Shown here: positions 30,449-40,312 of the stretch, piece by piece
Layout of the letters: every line of letters starts with the position of its first letter
How positions within the stretch are numbered: position 1 is the first letter of the stretch
The notes under the pieces: generated by a model
What the model saw: the letters and a program-made list of their open reading frames with translations, nothing else
Databases searched by the model: none
Told to the model about the DNA's origin: nothing
Position numbers and translations under genes: made by a program
Source: Gammaproteobacteria bacterium
GTDB lineage: Bacteria; Pseudomonadota; Gammaproteobacteria; Burkholderiales; Gallionellaceae
Assembly: GCA_018813765.1 (NCBI GenBank)
Contig: JAHJBC010000007.1
Location: 124,001-188,000, forward strand
Length of the DNA stretch: 64,000 nt
Direction: 5' to 3'

Positions 30449-30486
30449 CACCCCAAAGGGGCGGGAAACGCACTCTGGAGGTTGTG

Positions 30487-31290
30487 ATGAACGACAAAGA
30501 TCAATACAAGGTCCACAAGCAACCGTTCTATCAAGCGCAGGGCGACGAGGTCACGCTGTATGAGGCGGCCTACGCTGCGCGCCTGCCGGTAATGGTGAAA
30601 GGCCCGACCGGCTGCGGCAAATCGCGCTTCATCGAATACATGGCGTGGAAACTGAACAAGCCGCTGATCACCGTGGCCTGCAACGAAGACATGACCGCAT
30701 CCGATCTGGTCGGCCGTTACCTGCTCGACGCCAACGGCACGCGCTGGCTCGACGGCCCGCTCACCACGGCCGCGCGCATCGGTGCCATCTGCTATCTCGA
30801 TGAAATTGTGGAGGCGCGCCAGGACACCACCGTGGTCATCCACCCGCTCACCGACCACCGCCGCACGCTTCCGCTGGACAAGAAGGGTGAGCTGATCGAG
30901 GCGCATCCCGACTTCCAGTTGGTGATCTCGTACAACCCCGGTTACCAGAGCCTGCTGAAGGATCTGAAGCAATCGACCAAGCAGCGCTTCACCGCGTTCG
31001 AGTTCGATTATCCCGAGGCCGATATCGAAGCGGACATCGTGGGCAAGGAGACCGGCATCGAAAAGGAGCTGGCCGCGAAGCTGGTCAAGATCGGCCGCGC
31101 CGCGCGCAACCTCAAGGGCCACGGACTGGACGAAGGCATCTCCACGCGCCTGCTGGTGTACGCAGCGACACTGATCAAGGGCGGCGTGGAAGCGAAAGCC
31201 GCCTGCCGCATGGCACTTGTGCGTCCCATCACCGACGACGCCGACATCCGCGACACGCTGGATCACGCCATCGAGGCCACCTTCGCATAA
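30487..31290 (+). CDS. cbbQ: RuBisCO activase MoxR-type AAA+ ATPase CbbQ
   Basis: CbbQ is the AAA+ motor that with CbbO removes inhibitory sugar phosphates from RuBisCO. The ORF runs in from 30376 through the repeat, but the ATG at 30487 (GGAGG 6 bases ahead) gives the usual start [15 protein letters not shown], 267 residues. Walker A GPTGCGKS is at 39-46, Walker [12 protein letters not shown] follows, then sensor and arginine-finger regions ([21 protein letters not shown]). The pairing with cbbO 3 bp downstream is the standard QO activase unit. Confidence 0.96.
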   Translation: MNDKDQYKVHKQPFYQAQGDEVTLYEAAYAARLPVMVKGPTGCGKSRFIEYMAWKLNKPLITVACNEDMTASDLVGRYLLDANGTRWLDGPLTTAARIGAICYLDEIVEARQDTTVVIHPLTDHRRTLPLDKKGELIEAHPDFQLVISYNPGYQSLLKDLKQSTKQRFTAFEFDYPEADIEADIVGKETGIEKELAAKLVKIGRAARNLKGHGLDEGISTRLLVYAATLIKGGVEAKAACRMALVRPITDDADIRDTLDHAIEATFA

Positions 31291-31293
31291 GCC

Positions 31294-33624
31294 ATGAGCG
31301 CCGTCGTCGACATCCCGGAAGAACTGCAGGCCCGCTGGCAACAGCTGGACTGCGGTTTCCCGCGCGTGGCGACGGTGTTTCCCGAATGCATGCAGGAAGC
31401 GTTGCACACGCTTTCGGCACAAGGCGTGGAAGACTATGTTGAGAACGCGCGCTTCCTCGGCAAGATGGGGCGCGGCGCGGAACCCATCCTGATCTTCCTC
31501 GAAGAGTGGCCCGCGGTGGCAAAGTTGCTCGGCGAGGAAGCCCTGTCCGATGTGATGGGAGCCGTGCAGCGCATGACCCGCTCGCCCAACGGCAAGGCCA
31601 TCGCCCCTTTCCTGCAATCTCTGCCCACGGCGGCGCGGCGCCTGCACTCGCCGCAGGCCTTCCGCGAATATCTTTCGCTGGTGCTCGACCTCATGGAACA
31701 GACCACGGGCTCGGTGCACGGCATCCACCAGACCTTCCCCAGCCCCGGCCTGCCGGAACTGCTCAAACAACTGCCGGTATTGCTCGGGCAGCTTTCCCTG
31801 GGCGGACTGAAGAACTGGATAGCCTACGGCGTGCGTTACTACAGCGACCACCCCGAGCGGCAGGAAGAATATTTCGGGCTGAGATCGGCCGATTCCAAAG
31901 CCGTGCTGCAACGCGAGCGCCACGGCACCCTGCTGGTGGACAACGAGCGCAAGCTCAACCTGTATCTGCGCGGATTGTGGCAGGACGACGACCAGTTGGT
32001 GCCCTACTCCGAAACGTTCGACGCCATGAAGAAGCCGATGCCGTATTTCGATGCGCTCGGCATCCGTCTGCCCGACGCCTATGATGATCTTCTCTCCCCT
32101 CTCCCGCAGGCGGGAGAGGGGCAGGGGGTGAGGGTCTCCACAGGAGATGCGGGAGAAAAACAACAGCGGGTCTCGGGCCTCGACCGCTATCGGGCAGCGC
32201 TGGCCCACATGGCCGCGCACCGCCGCTGGAGCAAGCCGGTGGTGGCCGACAACCTCAGCCCCTTCCAGCGCATGGCGGCGGAATGTTTCGAGGACATCCG
32301 CGTCGAACAACTGGCGATGCTGGAATATCCCGGCCTGCGCCGCATCTTCAGTGCGTTGCATCCGGTGCCGGTCGAAGACGCCTGCGACCCGGACAAACAA
32401 TCGGCAGTGCGCCATCGCTTGGCGATGGTGTCACGCGCCATGCTCGAACCGGAATGCCGCTATCGCAACCCGGACATCTGCGGCATGGCGCAGACGCTGC
32501 TCGGCCTGCTCGCGGAGAGAGAATCTTCCACACAGGAGATGACCGACCTTGCGGTGACCTTCATCGCGCGCACGCGCCGTCAGGCCGACTCATCGCCCGA
32601 CGTGTATTTCGACAACACCGAAGTGAGCTACCGCGACGACAACCGCCATATGTGGATGTTCATCGAGGAAGGCGACGAGGAAGAGGCGTTCGACAAACCG
32701 GAGCAGCCTCCGGAGGAACAGCGATCAGGCCTGCCGCCGCGCCACTATCCGGAGTGGGACTACCAGGCGCAGAGCTATCGCCCGGACTGGGTCAGCGTGT
32801 ACGAGAGCCTGCACCCCTCCGGCAATGCGGCCGACATCGACCGCCTGCTGCAGAAACATGCCGCGCTGGCCAAGCGCCTGAAGAAGATCCTCGACCTGCT
32901 CAAGCCGCAGGACAAGGTGCGCATCCGCTATCAGGAAGAAGGCAGCGAACTCGACCTCGACGTCGCCATCCGCTCGCTCATCGATTACAAGGCGGGCTGC
33001 CAGCCCGATCCGCGCATCAACATGAGCCACCGCACTGACGGGCGCAACATCGCGGTGATGCTGCTGCTCGATCTGTCCGAATCCCTGAATGAAAAGGTTG
33101 AAGGCAGCGGCCAGACCATCCTCGAACTGTCGCAGGAAGCCGTCTCGCTGCTGGGCTGGGCGGTGGAGAAGCTGGGCGATCCGCTGGCCATCGCGGGCTT
33201 CCATTCCAACACGCGCCACGACGTGCGCTACCTGCACATCAAGGGTTTCAGCGAAGGCTGGGGCGACGAGGTCAAGGCACGCCTCGCGGCGATGGAGGCG
33301 GGTTATTCCACGCGCATGGGCGCGGCGATGCGCCATGCCGCGCATTATCTGGAGAAGCAGCAGGCCGACAAGAAGCTGATGCTGGTCCTGACTGACGGCG
33401 AACCCGCCGATATCGACAGCCGCGACGGCCGCATCCTGATCGACGATGCCCGCCAGGCGGTGAAGGAACTCGACCGGCAGGGCATTTACAGTTACTGCAT
33501 CAACCTCGACCCCAAGGCCGACGAGTACGTGCAGGACATATTCGGCAAGCAGTACACCATCGTGGACAACGTGGCGCAGTTGCCGATCAAGCTGCCCGAA
33601 CTGTTCATTTCATTGACCAAATAG
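31294..33624 (+). CDS. cbbO: RuBisCO activase adaptor CbbO with VWA domain and in-frame repeat
   Basis: CbbO binds RuBisCO through a C-terminal von Willebrand factor A domain and is driven by CbbQ. It has 776 residues. The VWA domain begins at ~585 ([20 protein letters not shown] is the MIDAS DxSxS motif) and includes the later TDGEP acidic loop. An acidic stretch ([14 protein letters not shown]) lies in the middle. Residues ~267-290 ([20 protein letters not shown]) are encoded by a palindromic repeat (CTCTCCCGCAGGCGGGAGAG) and look like a foreign insertion in frame. The activity cannot be judged from sequence, but all key motifs remain. Confidence 0.94.
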   Translation: MSAVVDIPEELQARWQQLDCGFPRVATVFPECMQEALHTLSAQGVEDYVENARFLGKMGRGAEPILIFLEEWPAVAKLLGEEALSDVMGAVQRMTRSPNGKAIAPFLQSLPTAARRLHSPQAFREYLSLVLDLMEQTTGSVHGIHQTFPSPGLPELLKQLPVLLGQLSLGGLKNWIAYGVRYYSDHPERQEEYFGLRSADSKAVLQRERHGTLLVDNERKLNLYLRGLWQDDDQLVPYSETFDAMKKPMPYFDALGIRLPDAYDDLLSPLPQAGEGQGVRVSTGDAGEKQQRVSGLDRYRAALAHMAAHRRWSKPVVADNLSPFQRMAAECFEDIRVEQLAMLEYPGLRRIFSALHPVPVEDACDPDKQSAVRHRLAMVSRAMLEPECRYRNPDICGMAQTLLGLLAERESSTQEMTDLAVTFIARTRRQADSSPDVYFDNTEVSYRDDNRHMWMFIEEGDEEEAFDKPEQPPEEQRSGLPPRHYPEWDYQAQSYRPDWVSVYESLHPSGNAADIDRLLQKHAALAKRLKKILDLLKPQDKVRIRYQEEGSELDLDVAIRSLIDYKAGCQPDPRINMSHRTDGRNIAVMLLLDLSESLNEKVEGSGQTILELSQEAVSLLGWAVEKLGDPLAIAGFHSNTRHDVRYLHIKGFSEGWGDEVKARLAAMEAGYSTRMGAAMRHAAHYLEKQQADKKLMLVLTDGEPADIDSRDGRILIDDARQAVKELDRQGIYSYCINLDPKADEYVQDIFGKQYTIVDNVAQLPIKLPELFISLTK
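32092..32160. repeat. Palindromic repeat (family C) inside cbbO
   Basis: The core CCCTCTCCCGC-A-GGCGGGAGAGGG is at 32097-32121, with a G-rich flank. It is translated in frame within CbbO. Confidence 0.82.
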
Positions 33625-33679
33625 CCGTAGAGAGCAAAGAGTAATACCTGTAAAATCACATAGTCCAAGGAGAGCAGTA

Positions 33680-34681
33680 ATGAGCAAGAGTCTGATCCAG
33701 TTCATCATCGAAGAACAACGTCACATCCCCGGCGCCACCGGCGATTTCACCGGCCTGCTGAGCGATGTCATTTCCGCCTGCAAACAGATCGCGCACGACG
33801 TGAACAAGGGCGCGCTGATCGGCGTGCTGGGAAGCGCGGGCAGCGAGAACGTGCAGGGCGAGACCCAGAAGAAACTGGACATCATCACCAACGAAGTGTT
33901 CATCAAGGCCAACGAGTGGAGCGGCCATCTGGCGGCGATGGCTTCGGAAGAGATGGACGACATCTACCCGATACCGGCTCGATATCCCAAGGGCAAGTAC
34001 CTCATCACCTTCGACCCGCTGGACGGCTCTTCCAACATCGACGTGAACATCTCCGTCGGCACCATCTTCTCCATCCTGCGCTGCCCCGAAGGCGTGACCA
34101 ACCCGACCGCCGCCGACTTCATGCAGCCCGGCACCAAACAGGTGTGCGCGGGATATGCGCTGTACGGCCCGAACACCATGATGGTGATCACCAGCGGCCA
34201 CGGCGTGAACGGCTTCACACTCGACCGCGATGTGGGCGAGTTCTTCCTGACCCATCCGAACATGACCATCCCGGAAGACACGGCCGAGTTCGCCATCAAC
34301 ATGTCCAACCAGCGCTACTGGGAAAAGCCAGTGCAGCGTTATGTCGACGAGTGCATGAAAGGCAAGGACGGCGGCCGCGAGAAGAACTTCAACATGCGCT
34401 GGGTCGCTTCCATGGTGGCAGAAGTTCACCGCATCCTGACCCGCGGCGGCATCTTCATGTACCCGTTCGACACCAAGGACGCCACCAAGGCCGGCAAGCT
34501 GCGTTTGATGTACGAAGCGAATCCGATGTCGTTCATCGTCGAACAGGCGGGCGGCGCCAGCTCGACCGGGCGTGAGCGCATCATGGAACTGCAACCAACC
34601 GGCTTGCACCAGCGCGTGCCTGTCATTCTGGGTTCGAAGAATGAAGTTGAACGTGTAGTGGGTTATCACAAGGGAGTGTAA
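33680..34681 (+). CDS. fbp: Fructose-1,6-bisphosphatase, class I
   Basis: The enzyme hydrolyses fructose-1,6-bisphosphate in the Calvin cycle and gluconeogenesis. It has 333 residues with AAGGAGAG ahead of the ATG. The metal-binding signature [13 protein letters not shown] (~110) and the substrate-binding C-terminal [22 protein letters not shown] place it in class I. Its position 55 bp after cbbO fits a Calvin-cycle role. Confidence 0.98.
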   Translation: MSKSLIQFIIEEQRHIPGATGDFTGLLSDVISACKQIAHDVNKGALIGVLGSAGSENVQGETQKKLDIITNEVFIKANEWSGHLAAMASEEMDDIYPIPARYPKGKYLITFDPLDGSSNIDVNISVGTIFSILRCPEGVTNPTAADFMQPGTKQVCAGYALYGPNTMMVITSGHGVNGFTLDRDVGEFFLTHPNMTIPEDTAEFAINMSNQRYWEKPVQRYVDECMKGKDGGREKNFNMRWVASMVAEVHRILTRGGIFMYPFDTKDATKAGKLRLMYEANPMSFIVEQAGGASSTGRERIMELQPTGLHQRVPVILGSKNEVERVVGYHKGV

Positions 34682-34686
34682 AAACA

Positions 34687-35181
34687 ATGTCCAAACCGCT
34701 CGTTTCCATTGTCATGGGCAGTTCGAACGATTGGGAGATCATGCAGCAGGCCGCGCGCGCGCTGCAGGATTTCGGTGTCGCCTTCGATTCGCGCGTCATC
34801 TCGGCGCACCGTTCGCCCGACCTGTTGTTCGACTACATCAAGGAAATGAGCGCGCAGGGCGTGCAATGTTTCATCGCCGGCGCGGGCGGTGCGGCGCACC
34901 TGGCTGGCGTCATCGCCGGCAAGACCGCGCTGCCGGTGCTGGGCGTGCCCATTCCCTCCAAATACCTTAAGGGCATGGATTCGTTGCTGTCCATCGTGCA
35001 GATGCCAAAAGGCATTCCGGTCGCCACCTTCGCCATCGGCGAGGCGGGCGCGGCGAATGCGGGATTGTTCGCGGTTTCCATGCTGGCGTTGAACGACAAG
35101 GCGCTGGCCGACAAGCTGGCGGCGTATCGCAAGAAACAGGCGGAGCAGATCGCAGCAACTACGCTGCCCGCATTGAGCTGA
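34687..35181 (+). CDS. purE: N5-carboxyaminoimidazole ribonucleotide mutase
   Basis: PurE class I, purine biosynthesis, converts N5-CAIR to CAIR. It has 164 residues. The family motifs MGSSNDWEIM (residues 9-18), SAHRSPD with the catalytic His, and AGAGGAAHLAGV are all present. It lies 5 bp after fbp, so it is probably cotranscribed with the carbon fixation genes. The usual partner purK is not in the window. Confidence 0.97.
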   Translation: MSKPLVSIVMGSSNDWEIMQQAARALQDFGVAFDSRVISAHRSPDLLFDYIKEMSAQGVQCFIAGAGGAAHLAGVIAGKTALPVLGVPIPSKYLKGMDSLLSIVQMPKGIPVATFAIGEAGAANAGLFAVSMLALNDKALADKLAAYRKKQAEQIAATTLPALS

Positions 35182-35182
35182 G

Positions 35183-35230
35183 CTAACCCCTCCTAACCTC
35201 CCCTGACAAGGGGAAGTTAGGAGGGGTTAG
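35183..35230. repeat. Long palindrome (family D) between purE and purC
   Basis: CTAACCCCTCCTAAC pairs with GTTAGGAGGGGTTAG around an inner CCCCTGACAAGGGG. The arms total about 22 bp. There is no clear T-run, so it is a repeat element first and only possibly a terminator. The CCCTGACAAGGG core recurs in apbE. Confidence 0.85.
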
Positions 35231-35255
35231 AATTTTGAAGAACCAAGGAAACATC

Positions 35256-36140
35256 ATGTCCGCCTTACACGAATCCAACCTGACCAGCCTGAAATTCCTG
35301 CACCGTGGCAAGGTGCGCGACCTGTATGAAGTGGATGCCGACCATCTGCTCATCGTGCAGACCGACCGCCTCTCCGCCTTCGACGTGATCCTGCCCACAC
35401 CCATCCCCGGCAAGGGCGAGGTGCTCACCGCCGTGTCAAACTTCTGGTTCAAGAAACTGGCGAACGTGATCCCCAACCATCTTTCCGGTATCGACCCGGA
35501 ATCGGTGGTGAAGACAGAAGCGGAAAAGGCACAGGTGCGTGGCCGTGCCTTCGTCACCAAAAAACTGAAGCCGCTGCCCATCGAAGCCATAGTGCGCGGC
35601 TACTTGGCTGGTTCCGGCTGGAAGGACTACAAGAAGACCGGGGCTGTGTGCGGCATCCAGTTGCCTGAGGGCATGCAGGAAGCGCAGAAACTGCCCGAGC
35701 CGCTATTCACGCCTTCCACCAAGGCTGCCGCCGGGGCGCATGACGAGAACATCCCGTTCGAGGAAGCGCAGAAACTGCTGGGCGCTGACATGGCCGAGCA
35801 GGTGAAGAAGGCCACGCTGGCGCTGTACACCCAGGCCGCCGATTACGCGATCACCCGCGGCATCATCATCGCCGATACCAAGTTCGAGTTCGGTACCGAT
35901 GCGGCTGGCAAACTGTATCTCATCGACGAAGCGCTCACGCCGGATTCATCGCGCTTCTGGCCCGCCGACCAGTACAAGGTCGGCAGCAACCCGCCCAGCT
36001 TCGACAAGCAGTTCGTGCGCGACTGGCTGGAATCTTCCGGCTGGAACAAGAAGCCGCCCGCGCCGCAGGTGCCTGCCGACGTGCTGCAGAAGACCGCCGA
36101 CAAATACCGCGAAGCGCAGCGGCTGCTGACGGGGGCATGA
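35256..36140 (+). CDS. purC: Phosphoribosylaminoimidazole-succinocarboxamide synthase
   Basis: SAICAR synthetase of purine biosynthesis joins aspartate to CAIR. The track start (TTG at 35235) is less likely than the ATG at 35256, which follows AAGGAA and gives 294 residues, a length typical of the longer betaproteobacterial form. Motifs: [11 protein letters not shown] (nucleotide binding), [12 protein letters not shown], and [11 protein letters not shown] with [12 protein letters not shown]. Its stop overlaps the carbonic anhydrase start by 4 bp. Confidence 0.97.
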   Translation: MSALHESNLTSLKFLHRGKVRDLYEVDADHLLIVQTDRLSAFDVILPTPIPGKGEVLTAVSNFWFKKLANVIPNHLSGIDPESVVKTEAEKAQVRGRAFVTKKLKPLPIEAIVRGYLAGSGWKDYKKTGAVCGIQLPEGMQEAQKLPEPLFTPSTKAAAGAHDENIPFEEAQKLLGADMAEQVKKATLALYTQAADYAITRGIIIADTKFEFGTDAAGKLYLIDEALTPDSSRFWPADQYKVGSNPPSFDKQFVRDWLESSGWNKKPPAPQVPADVLQKTADKYREAQRLLTGA

Positions 36141-36769
36141 AGTCCGTCGAAAACCTCGTCGAGGGATTCAAACGTTTTCGCGGGCAGCATTTCGAAAGCC
36201 ACGACAACCTCTACCGGCAACTGGTGAACCAGGGGCAGACGCCCAGGATACTGGTGGTCGCCTGCTGCGATTCACGCGTCGATCCGGCGCTGGTGTTCGA
36301 TTGCGATCCCGGCGACCTGTTCGTTATCCGCAACGTCGCCAACCTGGTGCCGCCACTGGAAGATCATCACGGCCACCACGGCACCACCGCCGCTATCGAA
36401 TACGGCGTAAATCTCCTCGGCGTCAGGCACATCATCGTGCTGGGTCATGCGCATTGCGGCGGCATCAACGCCCTGGTCAGGGCTGGTGGCGTTTGCGCCC
36501 AAGGGTCATATATCGACGACTGGATGTGCCTGGCGGAAAGCGCACGTACCGAGGTGATGGCGGAATTGCCTCATGCGCCGCTGGCAGAGAAGGTACACGC
36601 CTGCGAGCAGCGCTCCATACTGGTCTCGCTGGGTAACCTGGTGACATTTCCGTGGATACGCGAACGCGTGGAGAATGGTTCGCTGGCACTGCATGGCTGG
36701 TACTTCGACATCGAACGCGGGCAGTTGCTGCGCTATGACGCCGCTGCCCGCGACTTTGTGGCTCTTTGA
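36137..36769 (+). CDS. Beta-class carbonic anhydrase
   Basis: Interconverts CO2 and bicarbonate. It has 210 residues. The zinc site is intact: C43 and D45/R47 in ACCDSRVDP, and H104 and C107 in LGHAHCGG. No signal peptide, so cytoplasmic. The ATG overlaps the purC TGA (ATGA), so synthesis is tied to purC. The operon also contains purE, a bicarbonate/CO2-linked purine enzyme, and follows the RuBisCO genes, so it may supply inorganic carbon to both; that is inference. Confidence 0.95.
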   Translation: MKSVENLVEGFKRFRGQHFESHDNLYRQLVNQGQTPRILVVACCDSRVDPALVFDCDPGDLFVIRNVANLVPPLEDHHGHHGTTAAIEYGVNLLGVRHIIVLGHAHCGGINALVRAGGVCAQGSYIDDWMCLAESARTEVMAELPHAPLAEKVHACEQRSILVSLGNLVTFPWIRERVENGSLALHGWYFDIERGQLLRYDAAARDFVAL

Positions 36770-37387
36770 CTATTGCGCCGGAGGGGGGGCGAAACCCTTC
36801 AACTCGCGATAACGTTGCTTGTCCGCCGCGTAGCGCGCTTTCACCGCTTCCATCTCCTGCTTGCTGTTCTCCAATTCCATTTTACGCTTGGCGACCAGCG
36901 CCTCGCCTTCGGCAATATCCGATGTCAGTGAAGCCGGGATCTTGCGTCCCTTTTTGGTGAACTCTTCCTGCTCCTTGTGCAGATCGGCCAGCGTCGTTTC
37001 GGCCGACTTCAGTAGGGTGGTATAGCTGTTGACGCGCGCCTCCACCTGCAACAGGTTGCGGTCGCGCGCGAGATCGATCTCCTTCTCGTTGCTGTAGGTG
37101 TTGAGCAGTGCATTGTCGCGGCGTTCGACCTCTTTGGCGGCCCGGATTTCTTCAGGGCTTCCCTGCGGAGCAGCTTTCATTTTGGGGTCGAAAGTAGCAT
37201 CGCGGTCCTTGATACGTCCCTTGTCCAGCGTCTGGGTGTCGCGGTTGGCATACTCGGGCGGGATGGTCTCGCCGTAATGGGTGGTGCCTTTGTCGTCCAC
37301 CCACTTGTACAACTTGGCCTCGGCGTTCACGGAAAGCATGGCCGCACACAACGCTGCCGCACCAATCAAAATCCTGGAATCGATCAT
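36770..37387 (-). CDS. DUF4124 domain periplasmic protein
   Basis: 205 residues with a Sec signal (ILIGAAALCAAMLSVNAEA, cleavage near 24) followed by the DUF4124 core LYKWVDDKGTTHYGETIPPEY. The C-terminal two thirds is a long charged coiled coil (NTYSNEKEIDLARDRNLLQVEAR... and KRKMELENSKQEMEAVKARYAADKQRYREL). The function is unknown; proteins of this type are common in beta- and gammaproteobacterial envelopes. It is convergent with the carbonic anhydrase with no gap, and its start shares one base with the pyrE stop. Confidence 0.85.
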   Translation of the reverse strand: MIDSRILIGAAALCAAMLSVNAEAKLYKWVDDKGTTHYGETIPPEYANRDTQTLDKGRIKDRDATFDPKMKAAPQGSPEEIRAAKEVERRDNALLNTYSNEKEIDLARDRNLLQVEARVNSYTTLLKSAETTLADLHKEQEEFTKKGRKIPASLTSDIAEGEALVAKRKMELENSKQEMEAVKARYAADKQRYRELKGFAPPPAQ

Positions 37388-38028
37388 TATTTCACTCCGT
37401 AACGGTCACGATAAGTTTGCACCGCATGCAGATTCTGCACCAGTTCAGCCTGCCCCTGCAAATAAGCCAGCAGGTCATCCAGCGCTGCGATTGATATAAC
37501 GGGCAACCCGTAATCGCGGTTGACCTCCTGCACCGCCGACAACTCGCCCTGCCCGCGTTCCATACGATCCAGCGCGATCACCACGCCGCACGGTGTGGCA
37601 CCGGCCGCGCGGATAAGTTCGATGGATTCGCGCACCGAGGTGCCGGCCGAGATCACATCGTCGATGATCAGCACCTTGCCCTGCAGCTTCGCGCCCACCG
37701 TGTTGCCGCCCTCGCCGTGGTCCTTGGCCTCTTTACGGTTGAAGCAATACGGCACGTTGCGACCCTGCTCCGCCAGCGCGATGGAAGTACCCGCTACCAG
37801 CGGGATGCCCTTGTAGGCTGGGCCGAACAGCATATCGAACTCAACACCCGAGGCGAGGATGGCCTGTGCATAGAACTGGCACAGCTCGCGCAAGGCAGCG
37901 CCGTCCTGGAACAACCCGGAATTAAAGAAATAAGGTGACAGACGACCTGCCTTGGTCTGGAATTCGCCGAAGCGCAATACATTTTGCGCGACGGCGAAAC
38001 GGATGAAATCCTGGCGGTAAGCGTGCAT
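37387..38028 (-). CDS. pyrE: Orotate phosphoribosyltransferase
   Basis: Makes OMP from orotate and PRPP in pyrimidine synthesis. The ORF extends upstream into a repeat; the family start is [23 protein letters not shown], so the ATG is at 38028 (213 residues). Motifs: [10 protein letters not shown], the catalytic loop [12 protein letters not shown], and the PRPP-binding [21 protein letters not shown]. It is the first gene of a two-gene unit with the DUF4124 protein. Confidence 0.97.
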   Translation of the reverse strand: MHAYRQDFIRFAVAQNVLRFGEFQTKAGRLSPYFFNSGLFQDGAALRELCQFYAQAILASGVEFDMLFGPAYKGIPLVAGTSIALAEQGRNVPYCFNRKEAKDHGEGGNTVGAKLQGKVLIIDDVISAGTSVRESIELIRAAGATPCGVVIALDRMERGQGELSAVQEVNRDYGLPVISIAALDDLLAYLQGQAELVQNLHAVQTYRDRYGVK

Positions 38029-38059
38029 GGAATCCTCAAACAGCGACTGAATGTTGATG

Positions 38060-38179
38060 CCGTCATTCCGGCCCTTCGGCAGGCTCAGGATAAACTGACC
38101 TGCGGTCAGGCCGGAATCCAGCAAGACAAAAATGCATTTTATTTAGAACCACTGGATTCCGGCCTTCGCCGGAATGACG
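38060..38179. repeat. Paired inverted repeat (family A1)
   Basis: Two opposed GTCATTCCGG...CCGGAATCCAG units flank a 40 bp spacer; the left unit itself carries an extra nested segment. It lies between the divergent pyrE and exodeoxyribonuclease genes. Confidence 0.8.
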
Positions 38180-38209
38180 AAGTCGAGAAGCTTCATGGAG
38201 CGCGCCCAT

Positions 38210-38215
38210 TATAAT
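38210..38215 (+). promoter_or_regulatory. Candidate -10 box for the exodeoxyribonuclease III gene
   Basis: A perfect TATAAT 27 bp upstream of the ATG at 38243. Confidence 0.5.
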
Positions 38216-38242
38216 GCGCGGGCATATTCAACGAGAGACAAC

Positions 38243-39010
38243 ATGAGAATCATCACCCTCAACTTCAACGGTATCCGCTCAGCCTATAACAAAGGCTTCC
38301 TGAAATGGTTCGGCAAGCAGGATGCCGACATCCTCTGCGTGCAGGAACTCAAGGCCCAGCTGCCGGACATGACTCCGGACATGCTCTCCCCGCACGGCTA
38401 CCACGGCTATTTCCACTATGCCGAGAAGAAGGGTTACAGCGGCGTCGGCATCTACAGCAAGGCCAAGCCGGACAAGGTCATCGTCGGCCTCGGCATCCCC
38501 GAGTTCGACGCCGAAGGCCGCTACATCGAAGCGCAGTTCGGCAATCTCAGCGTGGTGTCGCTCTACCTGCCCTCCGGCTCCAGCGGCGAAGAACGCCAGG
38601 CCGTGAAATTCAAGTTCCTCGATGCTTTCATGCAGCATATGCAGCAACTCTTCAATAGCGGTCGCGACATCATCGTCTGCGGCGACTGGAACATCGCCCA
38701 CACCGAAAAGGACCTGAAGAACTGGAAAGGCAACAGGAAGAACTCCGGCTTCCTGCCCGAAGAACGCGCCTGGCTCACCCAACTGTTCAACGAAGTCGGT
38801 TTCGTCGACGTGTTCCGCAAACTGCATCCCGAGCTCGAAGCCTACACTTGGTGGTCGAATCGTGGACAGGCCTGGGCAAAGGACGTGGGCTGGCGGCTGG
38901 ACTACCATGCCGTCACGCCGGGCATGGCGGAGAAGGCCATATCCACAGGCATCTACAAGGAACAGCGCTTCAGCGACCATGCGCCGTTCATGGTGGATTA
39001 CGCAGACTAG
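38243..39010 (+). CDS. xthA: Exodeoxyribonuclease III (AP endonuclease)
   Basis: A DNA repair enzyme that cuts at abasic sites. The ORF starts at 38174, but the ATG at 38243 gives the family start MRIITLNFNGIRSAYNKGF, 255 residues. Catalytic motifs are present: LNFNGIRSA (Asn), QELKAQ (metal Glu), GDWNIAHTEKDLKN (Asp/Asn) and the C-terminal FSDHAPFMVDY (Asp-His pair). The gene name could equally be exoA. Confidence 0.96.
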   Translation: MRIITLNFNGIRSAYNKGFLKWFGKQDADILCVQELKAQLPDMTPDMLSPHGYHGYFHYAEKKGYSGVGIYSKAKPDKVIVGLGIPEFDAEGRYIEAQFGNLSVVSLYLPSGSSGEERQAVKFKFLDAFMQHMQQLFNSGRDIIVCGDWNIAHTEKDLKNWKGNRKNSGFLPEERAWLTQLFNEVGFVDVFRKLHPELEAYTWWSNRGQAWAKDVGWRLDYHAVTPGMAEKAISTGIYKEQRFSDHAPFMVDYAD

Positions 39011-39016
39011 AAAAAT

Positions 39017-39134
39017 CCCGTCATTCCGGCGCAGGCCGGAATCCAGTGAGGTTTCAAATATGCTTTTGAAGTTGTCCTTGATGCGCAAGGGCCAATTTAA
39101 CTGACTGTATCCCGGCCTGCGCCGGGATGACGGG
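39017..39134. repeat. Paired inverted repeat (family A2)
   Basis: CCCGTCATTCCGGCGCAGGC opens it and GCCTGCGCCGGGATGACGGG closes it, about 118 bp overall. It starts 6 bp after the exonuclease stop and ends just before the DUF2238 gene. Confidence 0.85.
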
Positions 39135-39143
39135 AGACGTGAA

Positions 39144-39755
39144 ATGAAAGCGCTTAACGAACCTTTGATCCTGCTGATACTGGGCACAGCCCTGCTTGCC
39201 CTCACCGCCCTCCACCCCCACGACTACCCCACCTGGTGGATGGAAGTCGCACCCATCTTCGTCGCCGTCCCCATCCTCGTCGCCACCCACAAGAACTACA
39301 CCCTCACCCCGTTGCTCTACCGCCTGCTGTTCCTGCACGCCCTCATCCTCATGGTCGGGGGCCACTACACCTACGCCGAAGTGCCGTTGGGCTACTGGAT
39401 GCAGGACTGGTTCGGCTTCGCGCGCAACAACTACGACAAGATCGGCCATCTCGCCCAAGGCTTCATCCCCGCCATGCTGTTCCGCGAACTGCTGCTGCGC
39501 AGCTCACCGCTGAAGCAGGGCAAGCTGCTGTTCACGCTGGTGGCCGCCTGCTGCCTCGCGGTAAGCGCCACTTACGAACTCATCGAATGGGCGGCGGCGG
39601 AGATGATGGGCCAGGGCGCGGATGCCTTCCTCGGCACGCAGGGTTATGCATGGGATACACAGTCGGACATGTTGATGGCGTTGATCGGGGCGATGATGGC
39701 GCAGGTGTTGCTGGGGAAGGTGCAGGCCAAGCAGCTTCGAGTTAGGGTGCAGTAA
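39144..39755 (+). CDS. DUF2238 (YjdF-like) integral membrane protein
   Basis: 203 residues with five or six TM helices. The family signature NYDKIGHLAQGFIPAMLFRELLLR and the downstream YELIEWAAAEMMGQGADAFLGTQGYAWDTQSDM are both present. Function unknown. It begins 9 bp after a family A repeat, from which the AGACGTGAA leader may supply part of the ribosome site. Confidence 0.85.
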   Translation: MKALNEPLILLILGTALLALTALHPHDYPTWWMEVAPIFVAVPILVATHKNYTLTPLLYRLLFLHALILMVGGHYTYAEVPLGYWMQDWFGFARNNYDKIGHLAQGFIPAMLFRELLLRSSPLKQGKLLFTLVAACCLAVSATYELIEWAAAEMMGQGADAFLGTQGYAWDTQSDMLMALIGAMMAQVLLGKVQAKQLRVRVQ

Positions 39756-39834
39756 CGCTCTCCTGAGCCTGTCGAAGGGCAACGGGCATGCGCCGCATGG
39801 GGAGAAAACAATCGGTGCTACGCGGGCTATTCAG
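39756..39834. other. Short gap with a CTGAGCCTGTCGAAGGG-type repeat remnant
   Basis: It contains CTGAGCCTGTCGAAGGG, a half unit of a common proteobacterial repeat; similar sequence lies at 57800-57830. Confidence 0.4.
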
Positions 39835-40245
39835 TTAGGAATGTCTCACCCAGTTCAACCAACAGATCAATGCCCAAGCGACAGCGAACAATACAGGCAT
39901 CGCAAACCAGGGATAAAATATCTTCTCGAATAATGTCGCGCGTCGACCGATAACCATACCGCCTTTGTGCAACTCCTCAATCATGGAAAGCCTTTCGATT
40001 GCGGCAGCCCCGCCCCACAGGATAGTGGCGGTTGAAATTGCACTGAGTATTCCCAAGCCGCAAAAAACAAAAACAAGACCACGTGCATCTGTTTTATCCC
40101 ACGCGAAACCCAAAGCAGCCATCAGCAGTCCCTGAAGCGTGATAAACCATGTCAATCGATGGTTGATCAATTCGTTTTCATGTGCAATCAATTCACGCGC
40201 CACAGAGGTATCAAAATCGGATTGCGCCTTGACTGTCGTTGCCAT
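39835..40245 (-). CDS. Small membrane protein, unknown function
   Basis: 136 residues. An N-terminal soluble helix (VARELIAHENELINHRLTWF) leads into two hydrophobic segments (FITLQGLLMAALGFAW and GLVFVFCGLGILSAISTATILWGG), with a third near the C-terminus (YPWFAMPVLFAVAWALICWLNW). The topology and size resemble the cassette-borne protein at 8207, though I see no clear sequence identity. Lower GC than its neighbours. No family recognised. Confidence 0.65.
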   Translation of the reverse strand: MATTVKAQSDFDTSVARELIAHENELINHRLTWFITLQGLLMAALGFAWDKTDARGLVFVFCGLGILSAISTATILWGGAAAIERLSMIEELHKGGMVIGRRATLFEKIFYPWFAMPVLFAVAWALICWLNWVRHS

Positions 40246-40312
40246 AAGTATTCCCCGAATTAATAAAACCTAACAACAGCAAACTGGATATTCCTGTTTG
40301 GCTGACAAATTA

